A stretch of 64,000 nt of DNA from Mycobacterium sp. URHD0025. GTDB lineage: Bacteria; Actinomycetota; Actinomycetes; Mycobacteriales; Mycobacteriaceae. A program made the position numbers and the translations under genes. The stretch covers positions 231,668 through 295,667 of the forward strand of contig NZ_AUEQ01000010.1 of assembly GCF_000426065.1 (NCBI RefSeq), given 5' to 3'. Below the pieces are notes generated by a model. The model ran no database searches. It saw only the letters and a list, made by a program, of their open reading frames with translations, and was not told the origin of the DNA. Below are positions 47,308-55,717 of this stretch, piece by piece. Position 1 is the first letter of the stretch; each line of letters begins with the position of its first letter.

Positions 47308-48831
47308 TCAGCCCGGGTAGTGCCGCGGGGTGAAGACCCGATCCTCGGTGCTGTCGCCGGCAGCTGAACCGGTGTACCACTGCGTCTGCGAGGAGCCGAT
47401 GATCAGCATGGTGCGCATGTCAACCTGGGCCGGATCCAGATCGGCCAGCCGGACCACGGTCACCCGCTCGCCCGGTCCGGGCTGCGCACCGGAGACGGCA
47501 CGCGCGACGATCACCGGAGTGCTCGGGTCGCGGTACTCCAGCAGCAATTCGCGCATGGCACCCACCTGCCAGGTGCGGGTCTTGGAGGCGGGGTTGTAGA
47601 TCGCCAGGGCCAGGTCGGCCTTGGCCGCGGCGGTCAGGCGCTCGGCGATCACGTCCCATGGCTTGAGCCGGTCCGACAGTGAGATCACCGCGTAGTCGTG
47701 CCCGAGCGGGGCGCCCACCCGGCTGGCGACCGCCTGCGCCGCCGTCATCGCCGGAATCACCCGGACCTCGACGCCCGGCCACTGCTTGGCCTCTTCGAGC
47801 ACCGCGGTGGCCATCGCGAACACGCCCGGATCGCCGGAGGACACCACAGCGACCGTCCGGCCGTCCTGGGCCAGTTTGCAGGCCAGCTGCGCGCGGGCCG
47901 GTTCGTCGGTGTTGTCGCTGGGATGATGGTGCTGCCCGGCGCGGGCCCCGACACGGTCGAGATATGGGCCGTAGCCGATCAGGTCGGTGGCGGCGGCCAG
48001 CTCTCGGCGGCTCTGGGGCGTCATCCAATCCGAGTCGCCGGGCCCGAGGCCGACGACCACCACGCTGCCCTGCGATGCCGTGGACCGTGATCGGCCGGGG
48101 ACCATCGCGAGTGAGAAGTAGGGCACCTTGACGTCGGCGCCGCCTTCGCCGCCCACCTCGCCCGCCGGCGACACCCGCTGCCGGTCGGTGCTGGCTCGCT
48201 CGACGTAGTACGCCTCATCCAGCCGTCCGGTCGCCTGCAGGGCGTCCCGCACCCGGGAGTAGGACCGGCCCAACTTGAGTACGACGGCCGCGTCGGTGTC
48301 GGCCAGGCGGCGCTCCAGTTCCGCGGTGGGCAGCGTGCCGGGCAGGATGGTCAGCACGTCATCGCCCTGCACCAGCGGGGTGCCGGTGGCGGCCGAGGCC
48401 GCGCTCACCGAGGTGACGCCGGGAACGATGACCGCATTGAACCGCTCGGTCAAGCGGGTGTGCATGTGCATGTACGAGCTGTAGAACAGCGGATCGCCCT
48501 CGGCCAGCAGGGCCACATCGCGGCCGGCTTCCAGGTGCGCGGCGATGCGTTCGGCGGCCGCGGCGTAGAAATCCTCCATCGCGCCCACGTAGCCACCGGG
48601 ATGCTCGGTGGTTTCCGTGGTGACGGGGTAGACCAGGTGTTCCTCGAGCTGGCCGGCACGCAGGTACGGCTCGGCGATACCTCGCGCGATGCTCTGACCG
48701 TGCCGCGCGCTGTGGTAGGCCACGACGTCGGCCGCACCGATCAGTCGAGCTGCCTTGACGGTGACCAGCTCCGGGTCACCGGGGCCCAGGCCGACGCCGT
48801 AAAGGGTGCCTTTTGTCGTCTCGGTGCTCAC
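47308..48831 (-). CDS. cobIJ: Fused precorrin-2 C20- / precorrin-3B C17-methyltransferase CobIJ
   Basis: A 507-residue fusion of two tetrapyrrole methylases. The CobI half (1-240) has [40 protein letters not shown] and [15 protein letters not shown]. The CobJ half (about 255-500) has [40 protein letters not shown] and [18 protein letters not shown]. The same fusion is found in M. tuberculosis (Rv2066). GTG at 48831 overlaps the cobH stop (GTGA). It is the last gene of the leftward cobG-cobH-cobIJ operon. The two half-domains are joined by a roughly 30-residue linker containing a Gly/Glu-rich stretch. Confidence 0.95.
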   Translation of the reverse strand: MSTETTKGTLYGVGLGPGDPELVTVKAARLIGAADVVAYHSARHGQSIARGIAEPYLRAGQLEEHLVYPVTTETTEHPGGYVGAMEDFYAAAAERIAAHLEAGRDVALLAEGDPLFYSSYMHMHTRLTERFNAVIVPGVTSVSAASAATGTPLVQGDDVLTILPGTLPTAELERRLADTDAAVVLKLGRSYSRVRDALQATGRLDEAYYVERASTDRQRVSPAGEVGGEGGADVKVPYFSLAMVPGRSRSTASQGSVVVVGLGPGDSDWMTPQSRRELAAATDLIGYGPYLDRVGARAGQHHHPSDNTDEPARAQLACKLAQDGRTVAVVSSGDPGVFAMATAVLEEAKQWPGVEVRVIPAMTAAQAVASRVGAPLGHDYAVISLSDRLKPWDVIAERLTAAAKADLALAIYNPASKTRTWQVGAMRELLLEYRDPSTPVIVARAVSGAQPGPGERVTVVRLADLDPAQVDMRTMLIIGSSQTQWYTGSAAGDSTEDRVFTPRHYPG

Positions 48832-49454
48832 TCGCGCTCACTCGCAATCGCATTGACGGCGGCAGCGGCCATGGCGCTGCCCCCGCGCCGGCCGGTCACC
48901 ACCAGGTAGGACATGCCGCGCGGGCGCTCGATCAGTTCGTCCTTGGACTGCGCCGAGCCGACGAATCCGACCGGTCCACCCAGCACTGCCGCGGGGACGG
49001 GCGCGCCGTCGTCGAGCAGTTCCAGTAGCCGGAACAGTGCGGTCGGCGCGTTGCCGATCGCCACCACCGCCCCGCCGAGCCGGTCGGCCCACAGATCGAC
49101 CGCTGCCGCCGAGCGGGTGAATCCCAACTTCGCCGCCAACTCCGGGCCGCGGGGATCGGCCACCAGGGAGACGACCTCGTTGTCGGCGGGCAGCCGTGAG
49201 CGCGTGATTCCGGCCGCGACCATCGACGAGTCGCACAACACCGGGGCACCCGCGGCAAGCGCGGCATGCGCCCTGGTCACGACGTCGTCGGTGTAGGAGA
49301 CATGGTCGGCGACGTCCACCTGGCCGCAGGTGTGGACGAGTCGGACGACCACCCGCGACACATCGTCGGGGAAGCGCGACAGGTTTGCCTCGGCGCGGAT
49401 CGTCGCGAACGACTGCCGGTAGATCTCGGCGGCGTCACGGATGTAGTCGAGCAC
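48828..49454 (-). CDS. cobH: Precorrin-8X methylmutase CobH
   Basis: A 208-residue enzyme that moves the C11 methyl to C12, giving hydrogenobyrinate. [22 protein letters not shown] holds the active-site His, and the later blocks [35 protein letters not shown] and [17 protein letters not shown] are family hallmarks. GTG start at 49454, 9 bp after cobG. At its 3' end an 8-bp direct repeat (GAGTGAGC twice, 10 bp apart on the coding strand) spans the cobH stop and the cobIJ start. Confidence 0.95.
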   Translation of the reverse strand: MLDYIRDAAEIYRQSFATIRAEANLSRFPDDVSRVVVRLVHTCGQVDVADHVSYTDDVVTRAHAALAAGAPVLCDSSMVAAGITRSRLPADNEVVSLVADPRGPELAAKLGFTRSAAAVDLWADRLGGAVVAIGNAPTALFRLLELLDDGAPVPAAVLGGPVGFVGSAQSKDELIERPRGMSYLVVTGRRGGSAMAAAAVNAIASERE

Positions 49455-49463
49455 GCGAACACC

Positions 49464-50582
49464 CTACGGGGGCGCGATACGCAGCCGGTATCCGTCCTCG
49501 TCGGCGATCAGGACCTCCCCGACGGGCGGGCTTCCGCAAGCTCGGTCACAGCCGACGAAATGCCGGTGGACTTCAGACGGCGTGTCCACCGCTCGGGTGG
49601 CATCGGCACGCACATCGGCGGCCGACTTGGCGCAACCAGGGCTGCCGGTGCAAGCGCTGACAGCCAGCCACGGCGAATTCTCGTCGAACACCAGCCCGAG
49701 CGGCGCCAGCACGCGTAGCGACGTGTCCGCCCTGTCCTCGGGGACATCGCACACCAGCAGCGACCGCCACGGGGTGATCACCAGCGGAGCCTCGATCGCG
49801 GCGAGGAAATGCGCCGCCCTGGCCTGCAGGATCCCCAGCGGCAGTGCGGCACCCAGCGCGACCCGCGAGTCTCGCTGCTCGATCCAGCCCACCGGCGGCT
49901 TCATGGTCGGTGGCCAGGTGGCCCCCGTCGGGGCGGTGGCGGTCAATCCGTCCAACAGCGGAGCGTGGTCATCGAGTTCCATTATCCGCCACGCCTTTCC
50001 GCGGATCTCCACGAAACGCCGTGCGATCCCGGTCAAGGTTTTCACCGCATCACCGGCGTCCAGTCGCACCCCGGTGTCACGTCCGGCCAGCAACAGTGCG
50101 CAAGTGCCGTCGTCGAGGGCATGCACCCCGGCGTCCGCGTCGATGCCGGAGACGTCCCCGCGGCCGTCGTCCAGGCTGAACCAGAACCTACCGGGCAACC
50201 CGGCCAGCGCCGGGTCGGCCTGGATGGCGAGGTCGAGCTCGGTGACCAACGGGCGGATGTCGATGACGCCGCCGGAACGTCCGGACAACGGCGAGGCCAC
50301 GATGTTGCGGGCCCGCTCATGTGTCGCCGACGGCAGGAGGCCGGCCGCGGCGAGCGCGTCGGCGGCTGCGCCGGTATCGGTCACCGCTCGGATCTGGATG
50401 TTGCCGCGAGACGTCAGTTCCATTGCGGCAGAACCGAATTGCTCGACCACTTCCGCCAGCGCCGTCATCTGGGCCGCACTGACCATCCCGCCGGGGAGTC
50501 GGATCCGCACGAGGGCGCCGTCGGCGGCCTGGTGCACCGTCAGTGCACCGGGGCAGGCGTCCTGGTCGCGGGTTCGGGTCAT
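49464..50582 (-). CDS. cobG: Precorrin-3B synthase CobG
   Basis: A 372-residue sirohaem/4Fe-4S enzyme of the nitrite/sulphite-reductase fold that oxidatively prepares precorrin-3A for ring contraction in the O2-dependent pathway. SRGNIQIR is the substrate-binding motif, and the cluster cysteines are in SACTGSPGCAKS and VGCDRACGSPP. Its presence indicates the aerobic route. ATG at 50582 is favoured: GGCGGG lies 5 nt upstream, and a CRP-type site at 50613-50628 sits outside the gene with this choice; ATG at 50594 is an alternative. First gene of the leftward cobG-H-IJ operon. Confidence 0.93.
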   Translation of the reverse strand: MTRTRDQDACPGALTVHQAADGALVRIRLPGGMVSAAQMTALAEVVEQFGSAAMELTSRGNIQIRAVTDTGAAADALAAAGLLPSATHERARNIVASPLSGRSGGVIDIRPLVTELDLAIQADPALAGLPGRFWFSLDDGRGDVSGIDADAGVHALDDGTCALLLAGRDTGVRLDAGDAVKTLTGIARRFVEIRGKAWRIMELDDHAPLLDGLTATAPTGATWPPTMKPPVGWIEQRDSRVALGAALPLGILQARAAHFLAAIEAPLVITPWRSLLVCDVPEDRADTSLRVLAPLGLVFDENSPWLAVSACTGSPGCAKSAADVRADATRAVDTPSEVHRHFVGCDRACGSPPVGEVLIADEDGYRLRIAPP

Positions 50583-50612
50583 ATCGCCCGCCATCTTACT
50601 TTCGACGACTGC

Positions 50613-50628
50613 TGTGACATCGGTCACA
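50613..50628. promoter_or_regulatory. CRP/FNR-type site TGTGACATCGGTCACA
   Basis: This 16-mer is an exact match to the TGTGA-N6-TCACA consensus of CRP proteins, including mycobacterial CRP, and is a perfect palindrome through 6-bp arms. It lies 31 bp upstream of the cobG start and 138 bp upstream of the small ORF leading to cobN, so it could control either or both. Confidence 0.75.
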
Positions 50629-50699
50629 GGCCCGGAAACCTGTTCGGTCGCTTACAGATCGGCGATTTTCGCCGCCGCGGGACGTACCGTTTACGGAGG

Positions 50700-50736
50700 T
50701 TCCCGGGACCGCCGGTACCGGGAAGCTGACCAGCTT
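50700..50736 (+). promoter_or_regulatory. Structured leader with two adjacent hairpins
   Basis: TTCCCGG (50700-50706) pairs with CCGGGAA (50718-50724), and directly after it AAGCT (50723-50727) pairs with AGCTT (50732-50736); the two share two bases, so they are mutually exclusive at the junction. They lie 30-65 nt before the small-ORF start codon. The conserved core of a cobalamin riboswitch was looked for and not seen. Confidence 0.5.
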
Positions 50737-50765
50737 GACCAATGCTCTGACGAAAGGAGCGACCC

Positions 50766-50873
50766 ATGCTTGCCTTTGGCGCATTCGCCGTATTCGTACT
50801 GGTGCTCATCGCGGCTGCAGGCTCGCCGTACCCGCAGTCGTGGCACGACCGCTTCGGTGAGACCCAGCCCTGA
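50766..50873 (+). CDS. 35-residue single-TM peptide
   Basis: A short open frame with a strong Shine-Dalgarno (GAAAGGAG, 5-6 nt before the ATG). The peptide begins MLAFGAFAVFVLVLIAAAG, one hydrophobic helix, then a short polar tail with SPYPQSWHDRFGETQP. It lies between cobG and cobN, in the cobN direction, and ends 62 bp before the cobN start, with a strong hairpin between. The good ribosome-binding site and membrane-helix pattern support a real gene; no homologue is recalled. It could be a small membrane protein or a leader peptide for cobN. Confidence 0.65.
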   Translation: MLAFGAFAVFVLVLIAAAGSPYPQSWHDRFGETQP

Positions 50874-50890
50874 CCCTGACCACGTCTGCC

Positions 50891-50921
50891 GCACCGGCTA
50901 CCCCGATCGGGTAGCCGGTGC
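50891..50921 (+). terminator. 13-bp perfect hairpin between the small ORF and cobN
   Basis: Arms of 13 bp (50891-50903 and 50909-50921, GCACCGGCTACCC and its complement) enclose CGATC. There is no T-run after it, so it is either a mycobacterial stem-only terminator of the small-ORF message or a translation/attenuation element; it ends 14 nt before the cobN GTG. Confidence 0.65.
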
Positions 50922-50935
50922 GGTACGAATGGGGG

Positions 50936-53900
50936 GTGTCCCACCCCTCTGAAGTGCCCGAAGTGCCTGAAGTGCCGACCGTGGCCGATTCGGCCGTCAC
51001 GAACGACGCCGCTGCTCCCGTCGTCCTGTTGCTGTCGACTTCGGACACCGACCTGATCACAGCCCGCGCCAGTGGCGCGCGGTACCGCTGGGCCAACCCG
51101 TCGCGGCTGGTCAGCGGTGAGCTCGAGGAACTCCTGGACGGCGCCGACATCGCGGTGGTCCGGATCCTCGGCGGCTACCGGTCCTGGCAGGACGGCATCG
51201 ACACCGTGGTGGCGAGTGGATTGCCGACGGTGGTGGTCAGCGGCGAGCAGTCGCCCGACGCCGAGTTGATGGGATGCTCGACCGCTCCGCAGGGCGCCGC
51301 CCTGCAAACCCACATCTATCTGGCGCAGGGCGGCGTCGAAAACCTGAGGAATCTGCATTCCTTCCTGTCCGACACCCTGCTGATGACCGGTTTCGGTTTC
51401 GCCGCGCCGGTGAGCACCCCGACGTGGGGAATCCTGGAGCGGCCCGCGGCCCCCACAGCCGGACCGACCGTCGCGGTGCTCTACTACCGTGCCCAGGAAC
51501 TCGCCGGGAACACGGGCTACGTCGAGGCGCTGTGTTCAGCCATCGAGGCTGCCGGCGGCCGTGCGTTACCCGTCTTCTGCGCCTCGTTGCGCACCGCCGA
51601 GCCCGAACTCCTCGAGCTGCTCGGCAGCGCCGACACTCTGATCACCACCGTGCTCGCCGCCGGCGGCGCCACCCCGGCCACGGTCGGGGCAGGCGGCAAC
51701 GACGATTCCTGGAACGTCGCTCACCTTGCCGCACTTGACATTCCGATCCTGCAGGGGCTGTGCCTGACCAGTTCGAGGTCCGACTGGGCCGCTGGTGACG
51801 ACGGGATGTCGCCGCTGGACGTCGCCACCCAGGTCGCGGTCCCCGAATTCGACGGCCGCATCATCACGGTGCCGTTCTCCTTCAAGGAGATCGACTCCGA
51901 GGGACTGATCTCCTACGTCGCCGACCCGGAGCGCTGTGCGCGGGTGGCCGGCCTCGCGGTGCGCCATGCCCGCTTGCGCGCCATTCCCGCGGCTGAAAAG
52001 CGGGTGGCCCTGGTGTTTTCGGCCTATCCGACCAAGCACGCCCGCATCGGCAATGCCGTCGGTTTGGACACCCCGGCCAGCGCGGTCGCGCTGTTGCGTG
52101 CCATGCGCGATGTCGGTTACGACATCGGTGAGGCCGCCGCGCCAGGCGATCTGGCGACCATTGTCGACTCTGGCGATGGGGATGCCCTGATCCACTCCCT
52201 GATCGAACGCGGCGGGCAGGACCCCGACTGGCTGACCGACGAGGCGCTGGCCGCCAATCCGATTCGGGTCCCGGCCAAGGACTACCGGGCCTGGTTCGCC
52301 ACCCTTCCGAGCGAGCTCGCCGACGCCGTCGTCGAGCACTGGGGCCCGCCACCGGGAGAGCTCTTCGTCGACCGTAGCCGCGATCCGGACGGTGAGATCG
52401 TCATCGCGGCAATGCAGGCCGGCAACGTGGTGCTGATCGTCCAGCCGCCGCGCGGCTTCGGGGAGAATCCCGTGGCGATCTACCACGATCCGGATCTGCC
52501 TCCGAGCCACCATTACCTGGCCGCCTACCGGTGGCTGGATTCGTCGTTCCCCGACTCCTTCCGGGCCGACGCCGTCGTGCACCTGGGCAAGCACGGCAAC
52601 CTGGAATGGCTGCCCGGCAAGACCCTCGGCATGAGTGCGGCCTGCGGCACCGACGCGGCCCTTGGCGATCTGCCGTTGATCTATCCGTTCCTGGTCAACG
52701 ACCCGGGGGAGGGCACCCAGGCCAAACGCCGGGCACACGCCACCCTCGTCGATCACCTCATCCCGCCGATGGCTCGTGCCGAAACCTACGGCGACATCGC
52801 GAAACTCGAGCAGCTCCTCGATGAGCACGCCAACGTCTCGGCCCTCGACCCCGGCAAACTGCCGGCGATCCGCCAGCAGATCTGGACGCTGATGCGGGCC
52901 GCGAAGATGGATCACGACCTGGGCCTGGAGGACCGCCCGGACGAGGACTCGTTCGACGACATGCTGCTGCACGTCGACGGCTGGCTGTGTGAGATCAAGG
53001 ACGTTCAGATCCGTGACGGTTTGCATGTGCTGGGGCAAAAGCCCACCGGCGCAGGCGAACTCGACCTGGTGCTGGCCATTCTCCGGGCGCGCCAGCTGTT
53101 CGGTGGTGAGCAGACCGTCCCTGGGCTGCGTCAGGCTCTCGGCCTCATCGAGGACGGCAGTGACGAGCGTACGGCCGTCGACGCCGCCGAGGCCGGGGCG
53201 CGTGAATTGGTGGCGGCGTTGCAGGAGTCCGGTTGGGACGCTTCCGCGGTGGAGAAGATCACCGACAACCCGGAGGTGGCCCGTATCCTGCGGTTCGCCG
53301 CCACCGAGGTGGTGCCCCGGCTGGCGGGTACCGCGGGCGAGATCGACCAGGTGCTGCGCGCCCTGGCCGGCGGCTTCATCGAATCCGGGCCGTCGGGATC
53401 GCCGTTGCGCGGCCTGGTCAACGTGCTGCCCACCGGGCGCAACTTCTACTCGGTTGACCCCAAGGCAGTGCCGTCGCGGCTGGCCTGGGAAACCGGTGTG
53501 GCGATGGCGGATTCACTGTTGGAGCGTTACCGCACCGATTACGGCCGCTGGCCGCAGTCGGTGGGCCTGTCCGTGTGGGGGACCTCGGCCATGCGCACCG
53601 CAGGCGACGACATCGCCGAGGTACTCGCCCTCCTGGGCGTACGCCCGGTATGGGATGACGCCTCACGCCGGGTGGTGAGCCTTGAGTCGATCGACCTGGC
53701 CGAACTCGGCCGGCCGCGGATCGACGTCACGGTGCGCATCTCCGGGTTCTTCCGCGATGCCTTCCCGCACGTGGTCACCATGCTCGACGATGCGGTGGCG
53801 CTGGTGGCCGGCCTCGACGAGCCGGCCGAGGACAACTACGTGCGTGCCCACGCCCAGGCTGACCTGGCCGAGCATGGTGATCAAAGGCGCGCCACCACAA

Positions 53901-54613
53901 GGATTTTCGGCTCCAAGCCGGGGACCTACGGCGCGGGCCTGCTGCAGCTGATCGACAGTCGCAACTGGCGCGACGACGCTGATCTGGCCGAGGTGTACAC
54001 CGCATGGGGCGGATTCGCGTACGGCCGTGATCTGGACGGGCGTCCGGCCTCCGACGACATGAACCGCGCCTATCGTCGAATCGCGGTGGCGGCCAAGAAC
54101 ACCGACACCCGCGAACACGACATCGCCGATTCCGACGACTACTTCCAGTACCACGGCGGCATGGTGGCCACGGTGCGGGCGCTGACCGGAGAGGCGCCGG
54201 CGGCCTACATCGGCGACAACACGCGACCCGACGCCGTGCGTACCCGCACGCTGTCGGAGGAGACCAACCGCGTCTTCCGCGCCCGGGTGGTCAACCCGCG
54301 CTGGATCACGGCGATGCGCAGGCACGGTTACAAGGGCGCGTTCGAGATGGCGGCCACCGTGGATTACCTCTTCGGCTACGACGCCACCGCGCATGTGATG
54401 GCCGACTGGATGTACGAGCGGCTCTCGGCCGAATACGTGCTCGACGACGAGAACCGCAAGTTCATGTCCGAGTCGAATCCGTGGGCACTGCACGGCATGG
54501 CCGAACGGCTGCTGGAAGCCGCGGGCCGCGGCATGTGGGCCGCACCTGAGCAGGCGACGCTCGACGGATTGCGCCAAGTACTGCTGGAGACCGAAGGCGA
54601 GCTCGAAGGATAG
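50936..54613 (+). CDS. cobN: Cobaltochelatase large subunit CobN
   Basis: A 1225-residue magnesium-chelatase-H-like subunit that binds hydrogenobyrinate a,c-diamide for ATP-dependent cobalt insertion with CobS and CobT (not in this window). Clear family blocks are LNPVAIYHDPDLPPSHHY-like ENPVAIYHDPDLPPSHHYL, VVHLGKHGNLEWLPGKTLG, VLPTGRNFYSVDPKAVPS, VWGTSAMRTAGDDIAEVLAL and DYFQYHGGMVATVRALTG. The N-terminus carries a short Glu-Val-Pro repeat encoded by three 9-bp units (50951-50977). GTG at 50936 is used, but GTG at 50954 or 50957-region codons are possible; none has a well-spaced ribosome-binding site. A hairpin sits just upstream. Confidence 0.95.
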   Translation: MSHPSEVPEVPEVPTVADSAVTNDAAAPVVLLLSTSDTDLITARASGARYRWANPSRLVSGELEELLDGADIAVVRILGGYRSWQDGIDTVVASGLPTVVVSGEQSPDAELMGCSTAPQGAALQTHIYLAQGGVENLRNLHSFLSDTLLMTGFGFAAPVSTPTWGILERPAAPTAGPTVAVLYYRAQELAGNTGYVEALCSAIEAAGGRALPVFCASLRTAEPELLELLGSADTLITTVLAAGGATPATVGAGGNDDSWNVAHLAALDIPILQGLCLTSSRSDWAAGDDGMSPLDVATQVAVPEFDGRIITVPFSFKEIDSEGLISYVADPERCARVAGLAVRHARLRAIPAAEKRVALVFSAYPTKHARIGNAVGLDTPASAVALLRAMRDVGYDIGEAAAPGDLATIVDSGDGDALIHSLIERGGQDPDWLTDEALAANPIRVPAKDYRAWFATLPSELADAVVEHWGPPPGELFVDRSRDPDGEIVIAAMQAGNVVLIVQPPRGFGENPVAIYHDPDLPPSHHYLAAYRWLDSSFPDSFRADAVVHLGKHGNLEWLPGKTLGMSAACGTDAALGDLPLIYPFLVNDPGEGTQAKRRAHATLVDHLIPPMARAETYGDIAKLEQLLDEHANVSALDPGKLPAIRQQIWTLMRAAKMDHDLGLEDRPDEDSFDDMLLHVDGWLCEIKDVQIRDGLHVLGQKPTGAGELDLVLAILRARQLFGGEQTVPGLRQALGLIEDGSDERTAVDAAEAGARELVAALQESGWDASAVEKITDNPEVARILRFAATEVVPRLAGTAGEIDQVLRALAGGFIESGPSGSPLRGLVNVLPTGRNFYSVDPKAVPSRLAWETGVAMADSLLERYRTDYGRWPQSVGLSVWGTSAMRTAGDDIAEVLALLGVRPVWDDASRRVVSLESIDLAELGRPRIDVTVRISGFFRDAFPHVVTMLDDAVALVAGLDEPAEDNYVRAHAQADLAEHGDQRRATTRIFGSKPGTYGAGLLQLIDSRNWRDDADLAEVYTAWGGFAYGRDLDGRPASDDMNRAYRRIAVAAKNTDTREHDIADSDDYFQYHGGMVATVRALTGEAPAAYIGDNTRPDAVRTRTLSEETNRVFRARVVNPRWITAMRRHGYKGAFEMAATVDYLFGYDATAHVMADWMYERLSAEYVLDDENRKFMSESNPWALHGMAERLLEAAGRGMWAAPEQATLDGLRQVLLETEGELEG

Positions 54614-54633
54614 CCGCGCAGTAGATTCACTCC

Positions 54634-55017
54634 ATGGCTCTCACCTTCGCCGACGTTGCCCAGGCCAACTACGTTCTGCTGACCACGTTCACCAAGGACG
54701 GCAGGCCGAAGCCGACCGCGATCTGGGCGGCGCCGACGGCCGAGGGCCTGGTCGTGATCACCCAGGAGTCCTCGTGGAAGGTGAAACGGATCCGCAACAC
54801 TCCGCGAGTCACCGTGGCGGTGTGCGATGTGCGGGGCAACCCCAAGAGTGAGGCCGTCGAGGCCGTCGCCGAGATCCTGCCCAAATCCGCAAACGGCGGC
54901 ACCTACGACGCGATCGGCAAGCGCTACGGACTGCTGGGTAAGACCTTCAACCTGTTCTCCAAGCTGCGCGGTGGCATGCAGAACAACGTTTCGATCCTGC
55001 TCAAACCGGTGAACTGA
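54634..55017 (+). CDS. PPOX-class F420-dependent (split-barrel) protein
   Basis: A 127-residue split-beta-barrel protein of the F420/FMN-binding PPOX class, at the place of Rv2061c. It begins LTFADVAQANYVLLTTF and continues TKDGRPKPTAIWAAPTAEG and VITQESSWKVKRIRNTPRVT, with the C-terminal NGGTYDAIGKRYGLLGK segment. Related proteins bind F420 in its deazaflavin form and reduce quinone-like or other substrates; activity is not known here. It starts 20 bp after cobN. A shortened relative follows directly. Confidence 0.85.
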   Translation: MALTFADVAQANYVLLTTFTKDGRPKPTAIWAAPTAEGLVVITQESSWKVKRIRNTPRVTVAVCDVRGNPKSEAVEAVAEILPKSANGGTYDAIGKRYGLLGKTFNLFSKLRGGMQNNVSILLKPVN

Positions 55018-55022
55018 GGGTC

Positions 55023-55181
55023 ATGGCACCCCGCTTCGAGGACGTTTACCGCGAGAAGTACCTCCTGCTGACCACCTTCACCAAGGACGGCAAGCCCAAG
55101 CCGACCGCGGTGTGGGGCGTCCCCGACGCCGCCGGCAGGCCGAGAGCCGGTGAGGAACCGATCCGCCGGCCGAATCGTTGA
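55023..55181 (+). pseudogene. Truncated second copy of the PPOX-class gene
   Basis: Five bases past the previous stop, a new ATG opens a 52-residue frame: FEDVYREKYLLLTTFTKDGK, then PKPTAVWGVPDAAGRP, matching the first 40 residues of the upstream gene. The remainder of the domain (about 85 residues) is missing and is replaced by a Pro/Arg/Glu-rich end, then a stop. Over 51 bp the two copies differ at only about four to six positions at the nucleotide level, so the duplication or gene conversion looks recent compared with the loss. It could still be translated as a short peptide but cannot fold as a PPOX barrel. Confidence 0.8.
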
Positions 55182-55187
55182 CCCGAT

Positions 55188-55700
55188 ATGGCGAAGCGGC
55201 TGTTTCTGATCTACCTCCTCGTAGAGGTGGGGGTGATGGTCGCCTTGGTGGCGACCATCGGGTTCGGCTACACGGTGCTGTTGTTGCTGGCCTCGTTCGT
55301 GATCGGTCTGGTGTTGGCGGGTTCGCAGCTCAACCGGCAGATCCGCCGTTTACGCACGGGCCTGTCGGGCGGTGTGTCCGATACCCGTGGCGCCGTGTCC
55401 GACAGTCTGCTGGTGGCGTTGGGCACCGTGTTGGTCGTGATTCCGGGTCTGGCCAGCTCGGTTCTCGGCGCGTTGTTGCTGCTGCCGCCCACCCGGGCCG
55501 CCGCGCGCCCGGTGCTCACCGGACTGGTCAGCCGGCGGATGCCGCTGATCGCCGCGGCGCCCGCCGGTTTCGGCGCACCGACCGGTACCGCCGGTTATCG
55601 ACGGGGGACGGGCGACTACATTGACGGCGAAGTAATCGACGTCGATGAGTTCATCGACGTGACCGAAGTCGACCCGTACCGCCTGCCTCCGAAGGCCTAG
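55188..55700 (+). CDS. fxsA: FxsA-family membrane protein
   Basis: A 170-residue membrane protein. FxsA-type helices are seen: LFLIYLLVEVGVMVALVATIG, TVLLLLASFVIGLVLAG and GTVLVVIPGLASSVLGALLLLPPTR, where VIPG...LLLLPP is the signature. The C-terminal 45 residues are polar and acidic (GEVIDVDEFIDVTEVD). In E. coli FxsA affects exclusion of phage T7 growth; its general role is unclear. ATG at 55188 lies 6 bp after the truncated gene. It leads into the amidohydrolase gene 17 bp on. Confidence 0.85.
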   Translation: MAKRLFLIYLLVEVGVMVALVATIGFGYTVLLLLASFVIGLVLAGSQLNRQIRRLRTGLSGGVSDTRGAVSDSLLVALGTVLVVIPGLASSVLGALLLLPPTRAAARPVLTGLVSRRMPLIAAAPAGFGAPTGTAGYRRGTGDYIDGEVIDVDEFIDVTEVDPYRLPPKA

Positions 55701-55717
55701 CAGCCAGCCGAAACAGC

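Noticed and set aside
50640..50765. Possible cobalamin riboswitch before cobN
   Set aside because: The conserved cobalamin-box bases were looked for on both strands and are not present; only generic hairpins are seen.
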